NCBI GenBank assembly: GCA_965153455.1
Contig: OZ234493.1
Span: forward strand, 16,792,213 to 16,856,212
DNA from: Sphagnum compactum
Taxonomy: Eukaryota > Bryophyta > Sphagnopsida > Sphagnales
Direction: 5' to 3'
Length of the DNA: 64,000 nt
Part shown: positions 1-11,225 of the stretch, in pieces
How the letters are laid out: each line of letters opens with the position of its first letter
Position numbering within the stretch: the stretch's first letter is position 1
Position numbers and translations under genes: made by a program
The notes under the pieces: generated by a model
Database searches by the model: none
The model's input: the letters and a program-made list of their open reading frames with translations, nothing else
What the model was told of the DNA's origin: nothing

Positions 1-135
1 ATTAAAAAATAACAAGGAAATAATAGCCTAACAAGTTTTTACAAAATTAAATAAATTATAAATATATAATTATATAGTATACTTGTTGTTGTGTGTAATC
101 TTTTTTTCTTTTGTCAAGATCGGGGTGATAGGTTG
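1..135. repeat. Array-unit flank, copy 1
   Basis: AT-rich block that recurs almost base for base at 41311-41444. In both places it ends in the same GATAGGTTG and is followed at once by the start of an LTR. It marks the beginning of a repeated array unit. I see no coding content. Confidence 0.75.
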
Positions 136-291
136 TGTTAATGGGATTTTTCTCTATGCCCATCAGTTTCCTACTTCGCAACTTTTTCAATTATAAATTC
201 TGAAACACCAAATACATCTGAAATCTAAAAATCTATGAACAATCCTACAAGATGCACTTCTTTTGTCATAGTTTCAAAAAATCAGACTTAG
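136..291 (-). mobile_element. Truncated solo LTR fragment
   Basis: Starts with TGTTAATGGG and matches the first ~155 bases of the LTRs at 41445-42161 and 44605-45339. Similarity stops near 291, so most of the LTR is missing. The left flank is identical in kind to the flank of the full element at 41445, so the insertion predates the duplication of this block. Orientation follows the gag strand of the full element. Confidence 0.7.
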
Positions 292-359
292 TTTGTTCTT
301 GCGAGGGGTTCAACTCCGTGTAACATCCTAATGAAGTTAGACTAGATTTGGCTAGGCTA

Positions 360-1640
360 GGTTTTCCTAGGTAGGCAGGTTAAGCTAAGTAGGTTTAGGT
401 AGGTATGTTAGGCCATGTAGGCAACTTGGGTAGGGAAACTAGCTTGGTAGGTTCAGGTAGGCAAGATACATAGGTTTCTAGGTAGGTAGAAGTGTTTTTT
501 TTTCAATTTTCGGATGGAGTTAGGGTGGCAAGCATCACTAGGTAGATTTAGACAGATTTCATCAAGTTGGAGACATTAATTTAAAGGACTCTTAAAACTG
601 TAGCCCCCCCCCCCCATTGTTGTCATTTTTTCGCGATTTTAAATGACAAACCCTGTTTGTATTGGTAGCCAGGGAATTTTTAAATAAAAAATCTGGGAAA
701 AAAAAACACAGGTCAGTAGCTTAACTTGGTGGGTTTGGGTAGGTAGGTATAAATGACAACTTCAAGTTCACCATCTTTGAAACCACCACATGGCACAATC
801 TAGTTTATTTCATCTGCCATGTGGTTGGGTGATGGGATGCACACATAGTCACAGGTGCCATTAATTGGCTTCTTTAGATGTGGGCATGTGTCACAATTTT
901 TGACATCGTGATAACTTTATATGGTGATTAGTACTTGACTCTAAAACATTGGTTAGGTGATTTATTTGATTAAAGATTGTCTTATAGATCATGGTCTTTT
1001 GACCAAGAGTCGTCATATAGTCCATTGCCTATTCGACCAAGGCCTATCATAAAAATTGTTTGCTAATTAAATTAAACTTAGTCAAAGGAAACAATGGCAT
1101 TTTAGATGGAAATTAATCACTTCGACCATATGTTAATTGATCATTCTTGGTTGTTCATCTTCTCACTGCCCTTGGTGTTTTCTATTATTTTATACTTGAA
1201 TACACATTGGGTTTTTGACCCATCCTAATTCTAAATGAAAATGTGTCGTCATATTTCATGATCACTCCATGTTTTAGGCTAATTGGTTTTTTAAACCAAC
1301 CATGTTTTACGATGTGTTAAAATTGATCCCCTACAAACATAATTATTTTGTTGATAATTCAGGTCTACAAATGGTGACAAGGTTAATTAAGCATAATCCA
1401 ATAGTCGCAATGGTTACATGCTTAAATGGAATTCAGATTATATAATCATAAACCTATTACATTGTCCAAATATGTTTACATTGGCATCTAGAAAAAAGGT
1501 TCAAAAGATGTTCCATGTGACAAAAACACAGCATGATCTAATATCAACCAATAAATTGTCGCTTCTAATATATACACTGACCCTGCAATCCCTACAAACA
1601 AGTTTTTATTTGTTGCCTAAGTATGCATCGACATGATTAA
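360..1640. repeat. Unit 1 copy of the region 3' of the receptor kinase gene
   Basis: Non-coding AT-rich sequence matching 11350-12656 of unit 2 with scattered substitutions and small indels. It includes GT/AG-rich 'aggtaggt' stretches near 360-500 and a poly-C run near 604. Similarity breaks near 1621-1650, where unit 1 jumps to sequence equivalent to 15995 of unit 2. The intervening 3.3 kb of kinase exons is absent here. Confidence 0.7.
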
Positions 1641-1852
1641 AAAATGCATCAATATCCATTGATGTTGGTTCCTTGAAACAATGATTTTAAATTATTAAAT
1701 CATTAATAATTTAAATAATGATCAATGAAAGAGAATTTTCAATTGACATTATTGTATGGTTTGTGAGATAATCATGAGAAAGTTGAATGTGCCTGTAACA
1801 TAAATTATGTGATTTAATTACATTGCTTTATAAGATTGTTAAATGGATTCAC

Positions 1853-4800
1853 CTTGTAGACGATGCCAAAGCCACATTCTACAAGCTTGTTGCTTTGATG
1901 AAAATCTTTAGTTGTTGTCTTCAAAATATTATATGAATATAGTGTAGGTTGCACTTCTTTGTTTGCAAACTCCGTGAAAATTGACTTGTAAACTTAATAC
2001 ACATAAAAAATTGTCAACAAAATTATCGCAAATGATACAAATCATTTTGTAAATTCAATGTGTGAAAATCATTAATAAGAATGCTTGTGTCAAACATGTT
2101 TTAACCAGAGGTCAAATTCAAATGAATTATGTTCAAAATGTTCAATGTACAAAATGCATGAATCAAAACTTTGAAATAGAACTTGACTTTAAGCATACCT
2201 TTTTGGATTTCACGTAAAATGATCATATTTGCACGATATTTCCAAAATGTGATGGTAAATATTATACTTCCCACAATCATGAAAAATGGAAGTGTTGTTG
2301 ATAGTGTCCATATTAACACCCTTTTGTCATTTGTTGGAGTGGGGGGGCTAAATAAATACTTATTTCAAAACCAATGATGCCTTATCATCACTTGTATTTG
2401 AACATTCCCATTGAATTTTTTGATGGTTATTAACACATGTTTGTGATGTAACATATGTGTATATTTGAAATAGAATAATTTTAATATGGATCCTAGTATT
2501 TCCAACCCGGAATAACAATTGTAGATAAGTTGTATCGACAATTGTATGCTTTATGTAAAGATGCTAACCAACCATCTATTTAAAATATTTCAACTTGTTC
2601 AAAGGCATGAGGAGAATAAATTAATCCAGCCGTGTGGCAACAAGGATTCCCTCCAAGTTTGCAAGCAAAATAATTGCCACTCCAATTTCAATAATTTTCC
2701 AACTATAACACAAAAATCACATTTGCTAGGAAAATTGCTCTTCACACGATGAAAATTGATGAAAAATTCAATGCAATGCAATCTACTTAATTAATTTCAT
2801 TATAAAAAATTCACAAATGTGTATTTGACCTTGGATATGGGTAAGATTGGATACTTACAAAACCGGTGAATATGTGTCACTTTCCCAAGGTGGGATGAGT
2901 CCAATTATATTATTAATTCGCAACAGATATTTCCCCCCCCAAATGTGATGTGTTTATGTTTGTCACATTGAGGATTCCACTAAAGTTATTTTGATCAAAG
3001 TTTCTGCATCAATGAATTTGAATAAAAATTATTTCAAAATTCCATGTACCAAAACATGTAAACTATTGAAAAATTGAAATGGAAATAATCTAGCTCCTAT
3101 AAAAACTTCAACATATTTGTAATTAGTAATTATAATAGGTGAATGATTGAAAAATCTAAATGCTAGTAGCGGCAATTGTGTTGAACTCAAATAAAATAAT
3201 TCTATTTAAATAGATAAACAAGGTCTATTCGTGGCAAATTTACCACAAATTTAGTTGTTTTTAAATCATTTTTTTCGCCAAAATACCCAAATTGTCTCCA
3301 TTGTTAATACTCCAACAACTTCAACAAGGTACTAAGGTGCAGTCACACTAACACAAGCCATAGCAAATGGAACCAATGCCTAAGTTTTCATGTCTAAAAG
3401 TGGTAATTTAATTTGGTGTTGAAAGTATAAGATTTTTTTATATAATAAGGTTCATAATATGTCATTGGAACATGTGAATTAATTTGAATAATATTCAACG
3501 AATAATAAAATTTCAAAAACATTCATTAAACACTATAACGAATGTTTTTTTAACACTTATAAATATACTTCAATTTTTTTGAGAATTACATATATTTTCA
3601 AATATTTAACATAAACCTTGACATAATAATATTAAAATTTTTATAAAGATCTTTGAAGTTGTTTTTGAAGACTTTTTTAAAAATATTTTAATAACATTCC
3701 CTTCAAAGCAATCCCAAAAGTAGGCGAATGTGAGTCGTGTTATCCCATTTGCATGTTAGTATGAACAATGAAAATTTCTAATTAAAATTGTAATGCATAT
3801 AATAAAACACTTGATAGGATTGGAAGGCCTATTCACACAACTTCCAACATGGGTGAACAATGGAGAAGTTTGTAAGGCAATGGGCCAATAAACATGTTTC
3901 CTGCCATGCTCCTATAAATAACAGGTAGTAAATGGAATCAAATTCAGATATAAAAGTCAAAACACTTGATTCAAACTTGGAAACGATGTGAACTCAAAAC
4001 CCATATGGTCTATGCAAAACTGAAGGACCATTCTAGATTCTAATTTTATTAGAGATTTTTCCAAAATAATCAAAATCATCAATTCCCACCACATCATGAT
4101 GTGATTGAGATTCTTCAATAAATGGTCAACACCCCCAATCCCACCAAAGTTAATTTGAACCTATTGGTTGATATTTTTGTTTAAAATAATTATTCATTGT
4201 GAGTAATAAAGTTCTTAAGCAAAAATAATAATATTCATATCATGTACTAGTCTTATGTGCTTGCACCAAGATATGGTACTTTAGAGAAATTTGATGAAGT
4301 GCAAATTGGAACTAAGATGATTAAATTCCCTTTTGATCCTTAAGGGGCTATAATGACCCTAATAACCAAGTAATTTTAATATGCATTTGGACATAACAAG
4401 ATTTTGGCTTGACTAAAGGCACATTCTGTATATCGAAGAGATTGATTTTTATGCACTTTTGCAAACTTATTATTGTGGGAAATAACAAGTATCCCATTCC
4501 ACTAGGTTATATTCAAGCTAAAGTGTGCAACATGTGAGCTTCGGAGGACCTTGAATAAATAAATAAATAATTCAAATGGACAGAATGCCATGCATGCACT
4601 ATGATTTTGTCAACAAATTTACCAATTGACTGATTATATAATTGTTTTGATGTTGGGCATGTTCAAAGGACCACTAGTTTTTCTTTGGAAAAGAAACAAA
4701 AGTTACTTTTGCTTGGATTAAGATTGACAATTAAAATGTAAATTGTTTTCCAAATGCTTGATGTAATGTTTTAGACTTTGTCTATGTGTAAACCTAGTTA

Positions 4801-5933
4801 AAATTAATTTTACTTGAACCTTATAGCTCTTAATTTCATGGTGGGTATGATGGATGTACACAATATATGAATAGGTAATTAGTGCAACATATATTGTGGT
4901 AAATTATTGGTCCTCTTTAATTTCGAATTTTTCTGATTGAAGGAGGAGTCAACAAATGACTCCTTAAGATAAAAAGAAGTTCATTGTAATAAACAAGCAT
5001 TTTAGGTCTTGCAATGATGAAAATTTGAAACACTTACAAATATTTGAGAGATAATGAACAATTTGAGGTATTAAATGTTGGAAAGCTTCCATCAAATTTA
5101 TTCTTAGATATGTCCAAAACTTGAAGTGTTGATGGCACATCAAGAAAATCACCATTGAAATTATTATTGTTCATCAACCTACAAAACAAAAGAATATCCA
5201 AAATGTAAGAAACATGCAACCAAAAGTTTATTTCAATATATTTTTGTAGTTTGATCCATCCAATTAGTTGTACATTTAAGTTCAATCCAGAAAGATTGTA
5301 CAATTCTTTTTAATGAGATTTTCAAAACTTTCGATGATCTATAAGTTATTAACGAATTATTTTATTACAGCCATTCTTGGAAAATAAACTGAAATTTCCA
5401 AATTCTTGATTTCTCATTATGATAATAAGATTATCCATCATACACCATATATTTTGATAAGTTTCTAAAGACTAAATTAAATATTCCCACTTGAGATATT
5501 AAAAAAATAGGGGTTCAAGATTGAAAATTTCAACTCGTTTCAAATGTATGGTAACTTTAGTCATGCCCTAGATTAATTTTATGAGTTTGAAATAATTTAT
5601 TCGATTGAACATATTAATATTGGATATAACAACTTTTTTGAATAACCACTACTAAAGGAGTAATTGCTAAAAGTCCCATCATTGCATATATAATATTGTC
5701 AAATTTTTCAATGTCACATTCAAGGTGAAAAGAAAACATGATGCAACCACTTCAATGGAAGGTTTTTGTATACTCACAACACTAACAACCCAACATTAAG
5801 GTTATGGAATGAACTCGAAACATTCCGCGAAAAATTGTTGTATGAAATGTCCAAGTTGGTGATTTCAGTAATGTTGGTCAATGATCCAAGAAAGGCATCA
5901 AGAGTTCCATCAAGTTGATTATGGCTAATGTTT
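1853..5933 (-). pseudogene. Internal fragment of LRR receptor-like kinase (unit 1 copy)
   Basis: Six exons equivalent to exons 7-12 of the gene at 14235-22502, in the same order: 5933-5778 and 5178-5038 (LRR), 3911-3837 (LRR), 3003-2859 (LRR end), 2347-2199 (transmembrane) and 1971-1853 (start of kinase). The counterparts of exons 1-7 upstream of this (signal peptide, LRR N-cap, first LRRs) and of exons 13-16 (lysine, HRD, DFG, APE motifs) are missing. Further lesions are visible. The LRR exon 3003-2859 is 145 nt against 144 in unit 2, a one-base insertion. The acceptor of the last exon reads GG instead of AG at 1972-1973. The glycine-rich loop GEGGFG has become VECGFG. It cannot encode a receptor kinase. 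A shorter transcribed product cannot be excluded, but nothing here suggests one. Confidence 0.85.
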
Positions 5934-6401
5934 CTGCAATCAACATTTGTGGGATTGGCTATTTTAGGAATTTCATAAAGGTTTTCCCAGTCCATGTCAA
6001 GGAATTATTTAAACTTCCATCTCTCCAAATAACCGCCTCTCCTAAAGCTTCTTATTTATATAATCAACAATAACATTTTTTTCATGTCTTCCTTAGTTGT
6101 CTATATTTAATAAGCATTTATACAATCTAGCTAGAATACAAAATCAACATGAACATTGATGAAAACGTCACAATATTCAAGATTCCACCCCAAGTTGACA
6201 AACACTTCAAACTCCATTATGCAAAGTGACGCAAACTTCATTTTAAGGTTGTTATCTTAAGTACATATAATTGCACCCAAGCTAAGGGGGACAAACAAAA
6301 TTTCCACATGCGCAAACAGGCTTAAAGACATTTGCAAAGTGAGTTCAAAGTTCAAGGTATGGACAAAACATCAAAGACCTTATGTATCAAAAATGACCTT
6401 A

Positions 6402-6778
6402 TGCTAGCATGTCCATATTTGTCAAATCCACAATTGATTTCTGATATCTCTCCATAGTTGAACATCACAATGATTGTCCAGCGTTGAGAAGTTTTTGTGC
6501 TTGAGATCGTACCAACTTGAGCCTAGGTGTCATATAAGATACATTAGTTAATAAGTTAAGTTAGGTTGATAATTAGATAATAATTAAGTAAGTAGGTAGC
6601 TAAGAAGTTATTAATAGATAAAAGATAATAGTAGTGATGAAGTTGCAATGGAATCACAAGGTTATGACCACTTTCATTCTTGTGGGGTTTCTTTGGGTTT
6701 AGGTGTAAAATGCGGTTTTCCAACAGAAATTTACCACTTTGACAAATGAAAATTATTTAAAAAAAAACTGCACAAAAC
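6402..6778. repeat. Unit tail repeat, copy 1
   Basis: About 375 bases nearly identical to 24148-24530. It begins TTATGCTAGCATGTCC and ends in an A-rich stretch before CTGCACAAA. In unit 1 it sits directly next to the inverted-repeat array at 6797. In unit 2 the same tail and the array are separated by about 15 kb. No open frame of note. Confidence 0.8.
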
Positions 6779-6796
6779 TTTGACAAAACCCTAAAA

Positions 6797-7812
6797 TTGT
6801 TGTAATATGGCCCAATGCTTACTGAACACTTGCTGATGTATCTCACAGAGAACAGACATAATAGATGACTCTAAAAAGTATTTTTGTATTGGGGAGAGTC
6901 CTCTTCCCAAGGGAGTTGGTGAACCTGCGAATCGCCCTTGTTGGCAGGACTTCCATCCCTCCAGGAAGTCCTGGGGCCCTGTGAAGACGACTTCAGGTGC
7001 ATAAAGATTTTTCTGCTGAAACGTTTTATCATTTTGAATGGGGTTAGAGCATCTCCACCGCAAAACTGTAAAGAACTCGTTTATATTAAAAACATAATAG
7101 ATGACTCTAAAAAGTATTTTTGTATTGGGGAGAGTCCTCTTCCCAAGGGAGTTGGTGAACCTCCTTATCGCCCTTGTTAGCAGGACATCCTTCCTTCCAG
7201 GAAGTCCTGGGCCCTGTGAAGACGACTTCAGGTGCATAAAGATTTTTCTGCTGAAACGCTTTATCATTTTGAATGGGGTTAGAGCATCTCCACCTCAAAA
7301 CTGGAAAAACTCCTTCATATTAAAATAGAAGAGTGATTAATGATCAGTGTCCCCACCCACAAACGTCATAAAAGTTCCTTTAAACACTCAAAGACCATTT
7401 ATGTCTTTATATCTAGCCAGTAATAGTCAATGTCCGAATCCATAGTAGAAAAAAGGTTTTGAAGGGGTTAAAATGATCACTGCAAAATTGACATCAATAC
7501 AGGAGCGCTGCAAGATCAAGATTTAATGAAAAGGGGTGTTTTCAGGCGTGCGGTGGAGATGCTCTTATATGGCATAATGTCATGGTTCCCAGAAGAACCC
7601 TGTAAGATCTCAGGACAGCAGACCCTTGTAACGTGGTATGGAAAGATAAGTAAATGATGAAAGTTTTTCAAATGCTCAAAAATCTTTTCACAAGGGGAGA
7701 GCATTTTCCTGTGTGAGTCAAGTCACAGTGAGTGCGAGTCAGTGCGGTCCGCCCTCATCTTACACACCTCATGGCCAGGGTGAACCAGCACCTTACACCG
7801 ATACATTTACCT
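6797..7812. repeat. Inverted-repeat array A (two ~236-bp units plus flank)
   Basis: The motif ACATAATAGATGACTC recurs at 6856 and 7092, giving a period of 236. Each unit ends with the same GAGCATCTCCAC sequence (7047 and 7282). The block continues as unique sequence to about 7812. The whole block matches 39383-40656, where there are three units. Open frames through it on both strands come from the tandem repetition and resemble no known protein. Confidence 0.8.
7044..7567. mobile_element. TIR element with TTA target duplication (PIF/Harbinger-like MITE)
   Basis: The sequence TTA-GAGCATCTCCACCGCA at 7044-7062 is mirrored by TGCGGTGGAGATGCTC-TTA ending at 7567. This is a 16-bp perfect inverted repeat flanked on both sides by TTA. 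TTA duplication is the hallmark of PIF/Harbinger elements, which often give rise to MITEs. A second left terminus at 7282 offers an alternative, shorter element (7282-7564). There is no transposase. The tandem unit carries the left terminus with it, so the array may have grown by slippage or nested insertion. Confidence 0.6.
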
Positions 7813-7817
7813 TTTTA

Positions 7818-7847
7818 CTAGTCTGAACCCCGTGCCTAATGCACAGG
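7818..7847 (-). other. Helitron 3' terminus: hairpin plus CTAG
   Basis: The stem-loop at 7829-7847 has seven pairs (one G-T) and a five-base loop, 7 bases from the terminal CTAG at 7818-7821. This hairpin is the transposition end signal of Helitrons. Confidence 0.85.
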
Positions 7848-7892
7848 TGTGTGTGCATTTGACAGTACATATTACAAAATTACAATTACAAA

Positions 7893-8252
7893 CTACATTT
7901 CCAAAACCTCTTTATATAGGACACTCCGCATGTATCTATCGGGACCCTGGCCACTGAAAATTTTGATGTTTGCACTACTTATGACCCGTGAAATAGCAAC
8001 ATACAGCTGACCATGGGAATAGACCGGAGACAGCAAATATACCCCAACGTTGTTGAATGTTTGACTTTGACTCTTGTTGATTGTGATTGCAAATGTCACT
8101 CGAACTGCAAATTGATGACGACTCAAAACAAATGACCAATCAGTCCCAGAGGGGGACATGATGATGCGAGGTATGAACACACGTTTGCCGACATTGTTTC
8201 CTGTGATGATTTTCCCTTCAATGACACACTGACCCAATCTTTTGACAATCAA
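7893..8252 (-). pseudogene. Helitron PIF1-like helicase, C-terminal remnant
   Basis: About 119 residues match the last part of the helicase half of Rep/helicase proteins. Visible are the 'VIEGKIITGNNVGKRVFIPR' region, the late helicase motif TINKSQSQT (family form TINKSQGQT, so the glycine is changed) and the end motif HGQLYVAISRV. The Walker A and B motifs and the entire Rep nuclease are absent. Upstream (higher coordinates) the homology stops just before the 48-bp minisatellite at 8331. It lies 75 bases from the Helitron 3' end, the normal place for this domain. It cannot support transposition by itself. Confidence 0.85.
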
Positions 8253-8330
8253 TTATATCAATTGAAGGTCTATTGTAATAATCATCAAGGACCTGAGAGA
8301 GAAACCACATTAAGATAAGTGGGCCCCAAC

Positions 8331-8600
8331 CTTGCTTGAGGTGTCGTTGATTCTTGCAAGAGCAGAACAGCTTTCTTGCTTGCTTGAGGTTTCGTTGATT
8401 CGTGCATGCACAGAACAGATTTTTTACTTGCTTGAGGTGTCGTTGATTCCTGCAAGCACAAAACAGATTTCTTCCCTTGCTTGAGGTGTTGCTGATTCTT
8501 GCAAGCATAAAATAGATTCTTACTTGCTTGAGGTCTTGTTGATTCCTGCAAGAGCAAAACACATTTCTTACTTGCTCAAGTGTTGTTGATTGTTGCAAAG
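8331..8600. repeat. 48-bp minisatellite, about 5.5 copies
   Basis: The anchor GCTTGAGGT recurs at 8334, 8382, 8430, 8479 and 8526, with a variant at 8574, giving periods of 47-49. Each unit reads roughly TTGCTTGAGGTGTCGTTGAT followed by a TGCAAG..AGAACAGATTTC part. The near-48 period keeps frames open on the minus strand, which explains the open frames here. I see no protein family. It sits immediately upstream of the helicase remnant inside the Helitron. Confidence 0.85.
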
Positions 8601-10008
8601 ATCACAAGATTAAAGAAAAATCCCTTTTCCATCTGTTTTTTGTTGTTGTGTTCTGTTGCAATGAAATTTGCTAGGTGGCATAACATCAACCCTTCCATCC
8701 ATTTTCAACTGGCCTCTCTAAATATCATACAAAGACAATCACACAAAAATCTCCCTATAAAGATGATGGTTAGATGGATTGATTTTCTGAATTGGAGTGG
8801 GTGCACAAAAAATTCATGATTTTCCAAACTGGAAGCGGCCAAAGAAATGCCTAAATTTGGAATTACTAACAAAAAAATTAATGGATCAATTAATTTCCAA
8901 CTGGAGTGTGCACATCAATGGAAATGGAAATGAAATCTACAATGGATTGAAAGAAAATATATACACCTCAAAGCGAATTTTGTAGCTTTCACAGGAGTGT
9001 CTGTTACAATATCGTCAAGCTATGCCTGCTTCCTACACAACATTAATCCTCCCTTCCAGAGGTTCGGCACAGTTCTGACCTAGACACAAATGCAACAAAG
9101 ATTTCCAATCGATGAACCGCTTGTGGCCCTCATCACACCAACATCAATTGAGAAGAAGGCAAATAGCAACCGTGCATGAATTGGGAGCAGCGCAACGAAA
9201 AGAAAAAGAAAAAAGAGGATGAAACCCAGACCTAAATAAAGGAATTGATTTTCGGAAGAACTCCAGCCAGAACACTTTGGCACAAGTAGCCTGGTGAGGA
9301 GGATCAGAAGGAAATCGATAAGGAATCGTGCAAGGTCTTTAAGTGTAGTCCGCCCAGTGCTTCAGAACCGGAAACTGCACTTGTTCTGCAGTAGACTCCA
9401 TTTTCCTTCTTTACATTCCCGGCGGATGGTGTGATCCCTAACACTGTTGTTGAAATCAAGACCCCATTACAAAACCCACCCAATTTATTTATTTTAAATA
9501 TACCCAACAACCTTTCCCCTTTCACCATGCAATAGCCCAGTGGAAACACATGCACACAGGAAAACGTCCCGAAGAATTTACCAAAAACAAAAAAAACAGA
9601 ATTCCATTACAGAGAAAAACTTCATACCTGATGGGTTTTTAACGATCCACTGCGTTGAAGCCGCCTCAATGTTATTATTATTAAACCCCCTTACTACCTC
9701 CACCACCACCCCAGGGGAAATATTCTCTTGGAACTCCGGAAAAATGCTCCATCATGGATCTAGTGAGTTCATGCAAAATTGAAGTGCCTGCCATATGCGT
9801 TGTTTTAAGGTACCTCTATGGTGCGAAATCGCGCAAAACGCTGATGATGATGGTGCATTCTTGGGGAAATTGGTTGCGTCAACGGAAGGTGAGGTGAAGT
9901 GGTGTGCAAGAAAATGTGGAGAAGTCAAAGCTTCTCTGCCTCCACGCGGAGACATGGGGGAGAGCGAGCAGTAGGTAGAGAGACCCAAATTGGCATGCTT
10001 CTATTTTT
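8601..10008. other. Helitron interior, no recognisable gene
   Basis: About 1.4 kb with mixed base composition, richer in GC between 9050 and 9990 than the surrounding AT-rich DNA. Several short minus-strand open frames exist, but I recognise no domain. Helitrons often carry captured host gene pieces, and the more GC-balanced part could be one. That is inference. Confidence 0.4.
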
Positions 10009-10193
10009 AAATAGACGGATGACAGGATGCATGAAATGTCCGTCCGGCTTAAATAGATGGATGACGGGATGGATGAAATGTTTGTCCGGTAATAAACGGA
10101 TGACGGGATGCATGAAATGTCCGTCCGGCTTAAATAGACGGATGACGGGATGGATGAAATGTTCGTCCGACTTAAATAGACGGATGACGGCTT
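10009..10193. repeat. 42-bp minisatellite, about 4.5 copies
   Basis: The unit starts AAATAGACGGATGACGGG and ends TGTCCGTCCGGCTT, repeated from 10009 to 10193 with few changes. A diverged pair of the same motif lies at 11062-11132 near the Helitron 5' end. Part of the motif (GGATGGATGA) recurs near 10970. Confidence 0.85.
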
Positions 10194-10565
10194 ACTTAGC
10201 TTGAGCGTCGCATCGTGAACACTCCCTTTCCCGAGCTTCGCCTTCATAACATCGGCTGAAGATTTTAGGTTAAGTTAACATTCACTTAAATATTAAACAA
10301 TCACCCACACAACATTGGGTGCCACCTAAGATGCCACCTAGATTTTCACTGAACACTGACTTAACATTAGGTGTGAATGCGCCTTTATATTACATGACTG
10401 TATTTTGCAATATGTTGATGGGTATTAAATGTTTTTTACACCATATAATGAAAATGTAGCTATATTATATTAAATACATTGTTATATAAATACGTTGAAA
10501 ATTCATTTTTTTGTTGGAATATGAAAATTATTTTCAAACCGATTTCAATCAAATCTGCTCCTGAT

Positions 10566-10586
10566 AAACCCTAAACCCTAAACCCT
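10566..10586. repeat. Interstitial telomere-like repeat (AAACCCT)3
   Basis: Three consecutive copies of AAACCCT, the plant telomere repeat, inside the Helitron. It is too short to be a telomere relic in itself. Such runs also act as 'telo boxes' in plant promoters. Confidence 0.7.
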
Positions 10587-11225
10587 AAAAAATAAAATAG
10601 CAACTTTTTATGCATAAAAGAAAAAAATAAAAAAGAGAAGAAAAAGGAACTGAAAATGGCTAAGTCCCAGTTTTTATGTGTGTGTAATATTCCAAGGCGG
10701 GCATCTGGGAATATTACAGCTGGGACGAAAATGCCACCTCAGCCACCAAGCTATAGGTAACTGTAGCCAGTTGTGCCCACAGTGGGCAGACTGGTGAAAA
10801 AAAAAGTAAAAAAAACTTATGGTGGGGTGACAGAAGGTTTAGGAATCGTCACATGGTCATAATTATGACGCAACGCGGCAAAACCCTGGGTTACAACTTA
10901 CTTACTACTTACCACATGCCCCCGGGCTTAAAAGCACGCAAAAATAAGTTTTTATGAGCTGGCCAAATGGATGGATGGATGAAATAGCAGCAACCTCCTA
11001 GGTAGTTCCTAACTTACTACTTTATCCACATCCCTGCTGCTGCTGTACTATACTATATATAATATGGATGGATGAAATGTCCGTCCGGTTGGATGACGGG
11101 ACGGATTCATGTCAAATGTCCGTCCGGCTTAAGGGGAAGCTTCACGACGTCCTCGCTATATTTAGCTACTGTCCGTAGATACTGTCCGTCCGGGGAAGCT
11201 ACTTTCTTCCTTTCACAATATATAA

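Larger units (their letters stand above)
7818..11225 (-). mobile_element. Helitron (3.4 kb) with helicase remnant
   Basis: On the minus strand the element ends in CTAG (7818-7821) followed by T in the flank. A 7-bp-stem hairpin, CCTGTGC-ATTAG-GCACGGG (7829-7847), lies just inside, which is the classic plant Helitron 3' terminus. The left flank ...TTTTTA (7817) joins TTTGAGGCCTCTTAG at 11226. The homologous unit at 40641-40670 reads ATTTTA-TTTGGGGCCTCTTAG with nothing between, so it is the empty site, cut between A and T as Helitrons do. The 5' end would begin TT rather than the usual TC, so that base is mutated or my edge is off by a few bases. Inside are a PIF1-helicase C-terminal remnant and two minisatellites. 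Confidence 0.85.

Noticed and set aside
6791-7267. 158-codon minus-strand open frame
   Set aside because: It crosses two copies of the 236-bp tandem unit, repeats itself internally, and has counterparts on the other strand. It is a repeat artefact.
8218-8598. 126-codon cysteine-containing repeat protein on the minus strand
   Set aside because: It is a translation of the 48-bp minisatellite, with indels between units and no start context.
10566-10586. Telomere or chromosome-end relic
   Set aside because: Only three AAACCCT units, inside a Helitron, with no degenerate telomeric tract around them.
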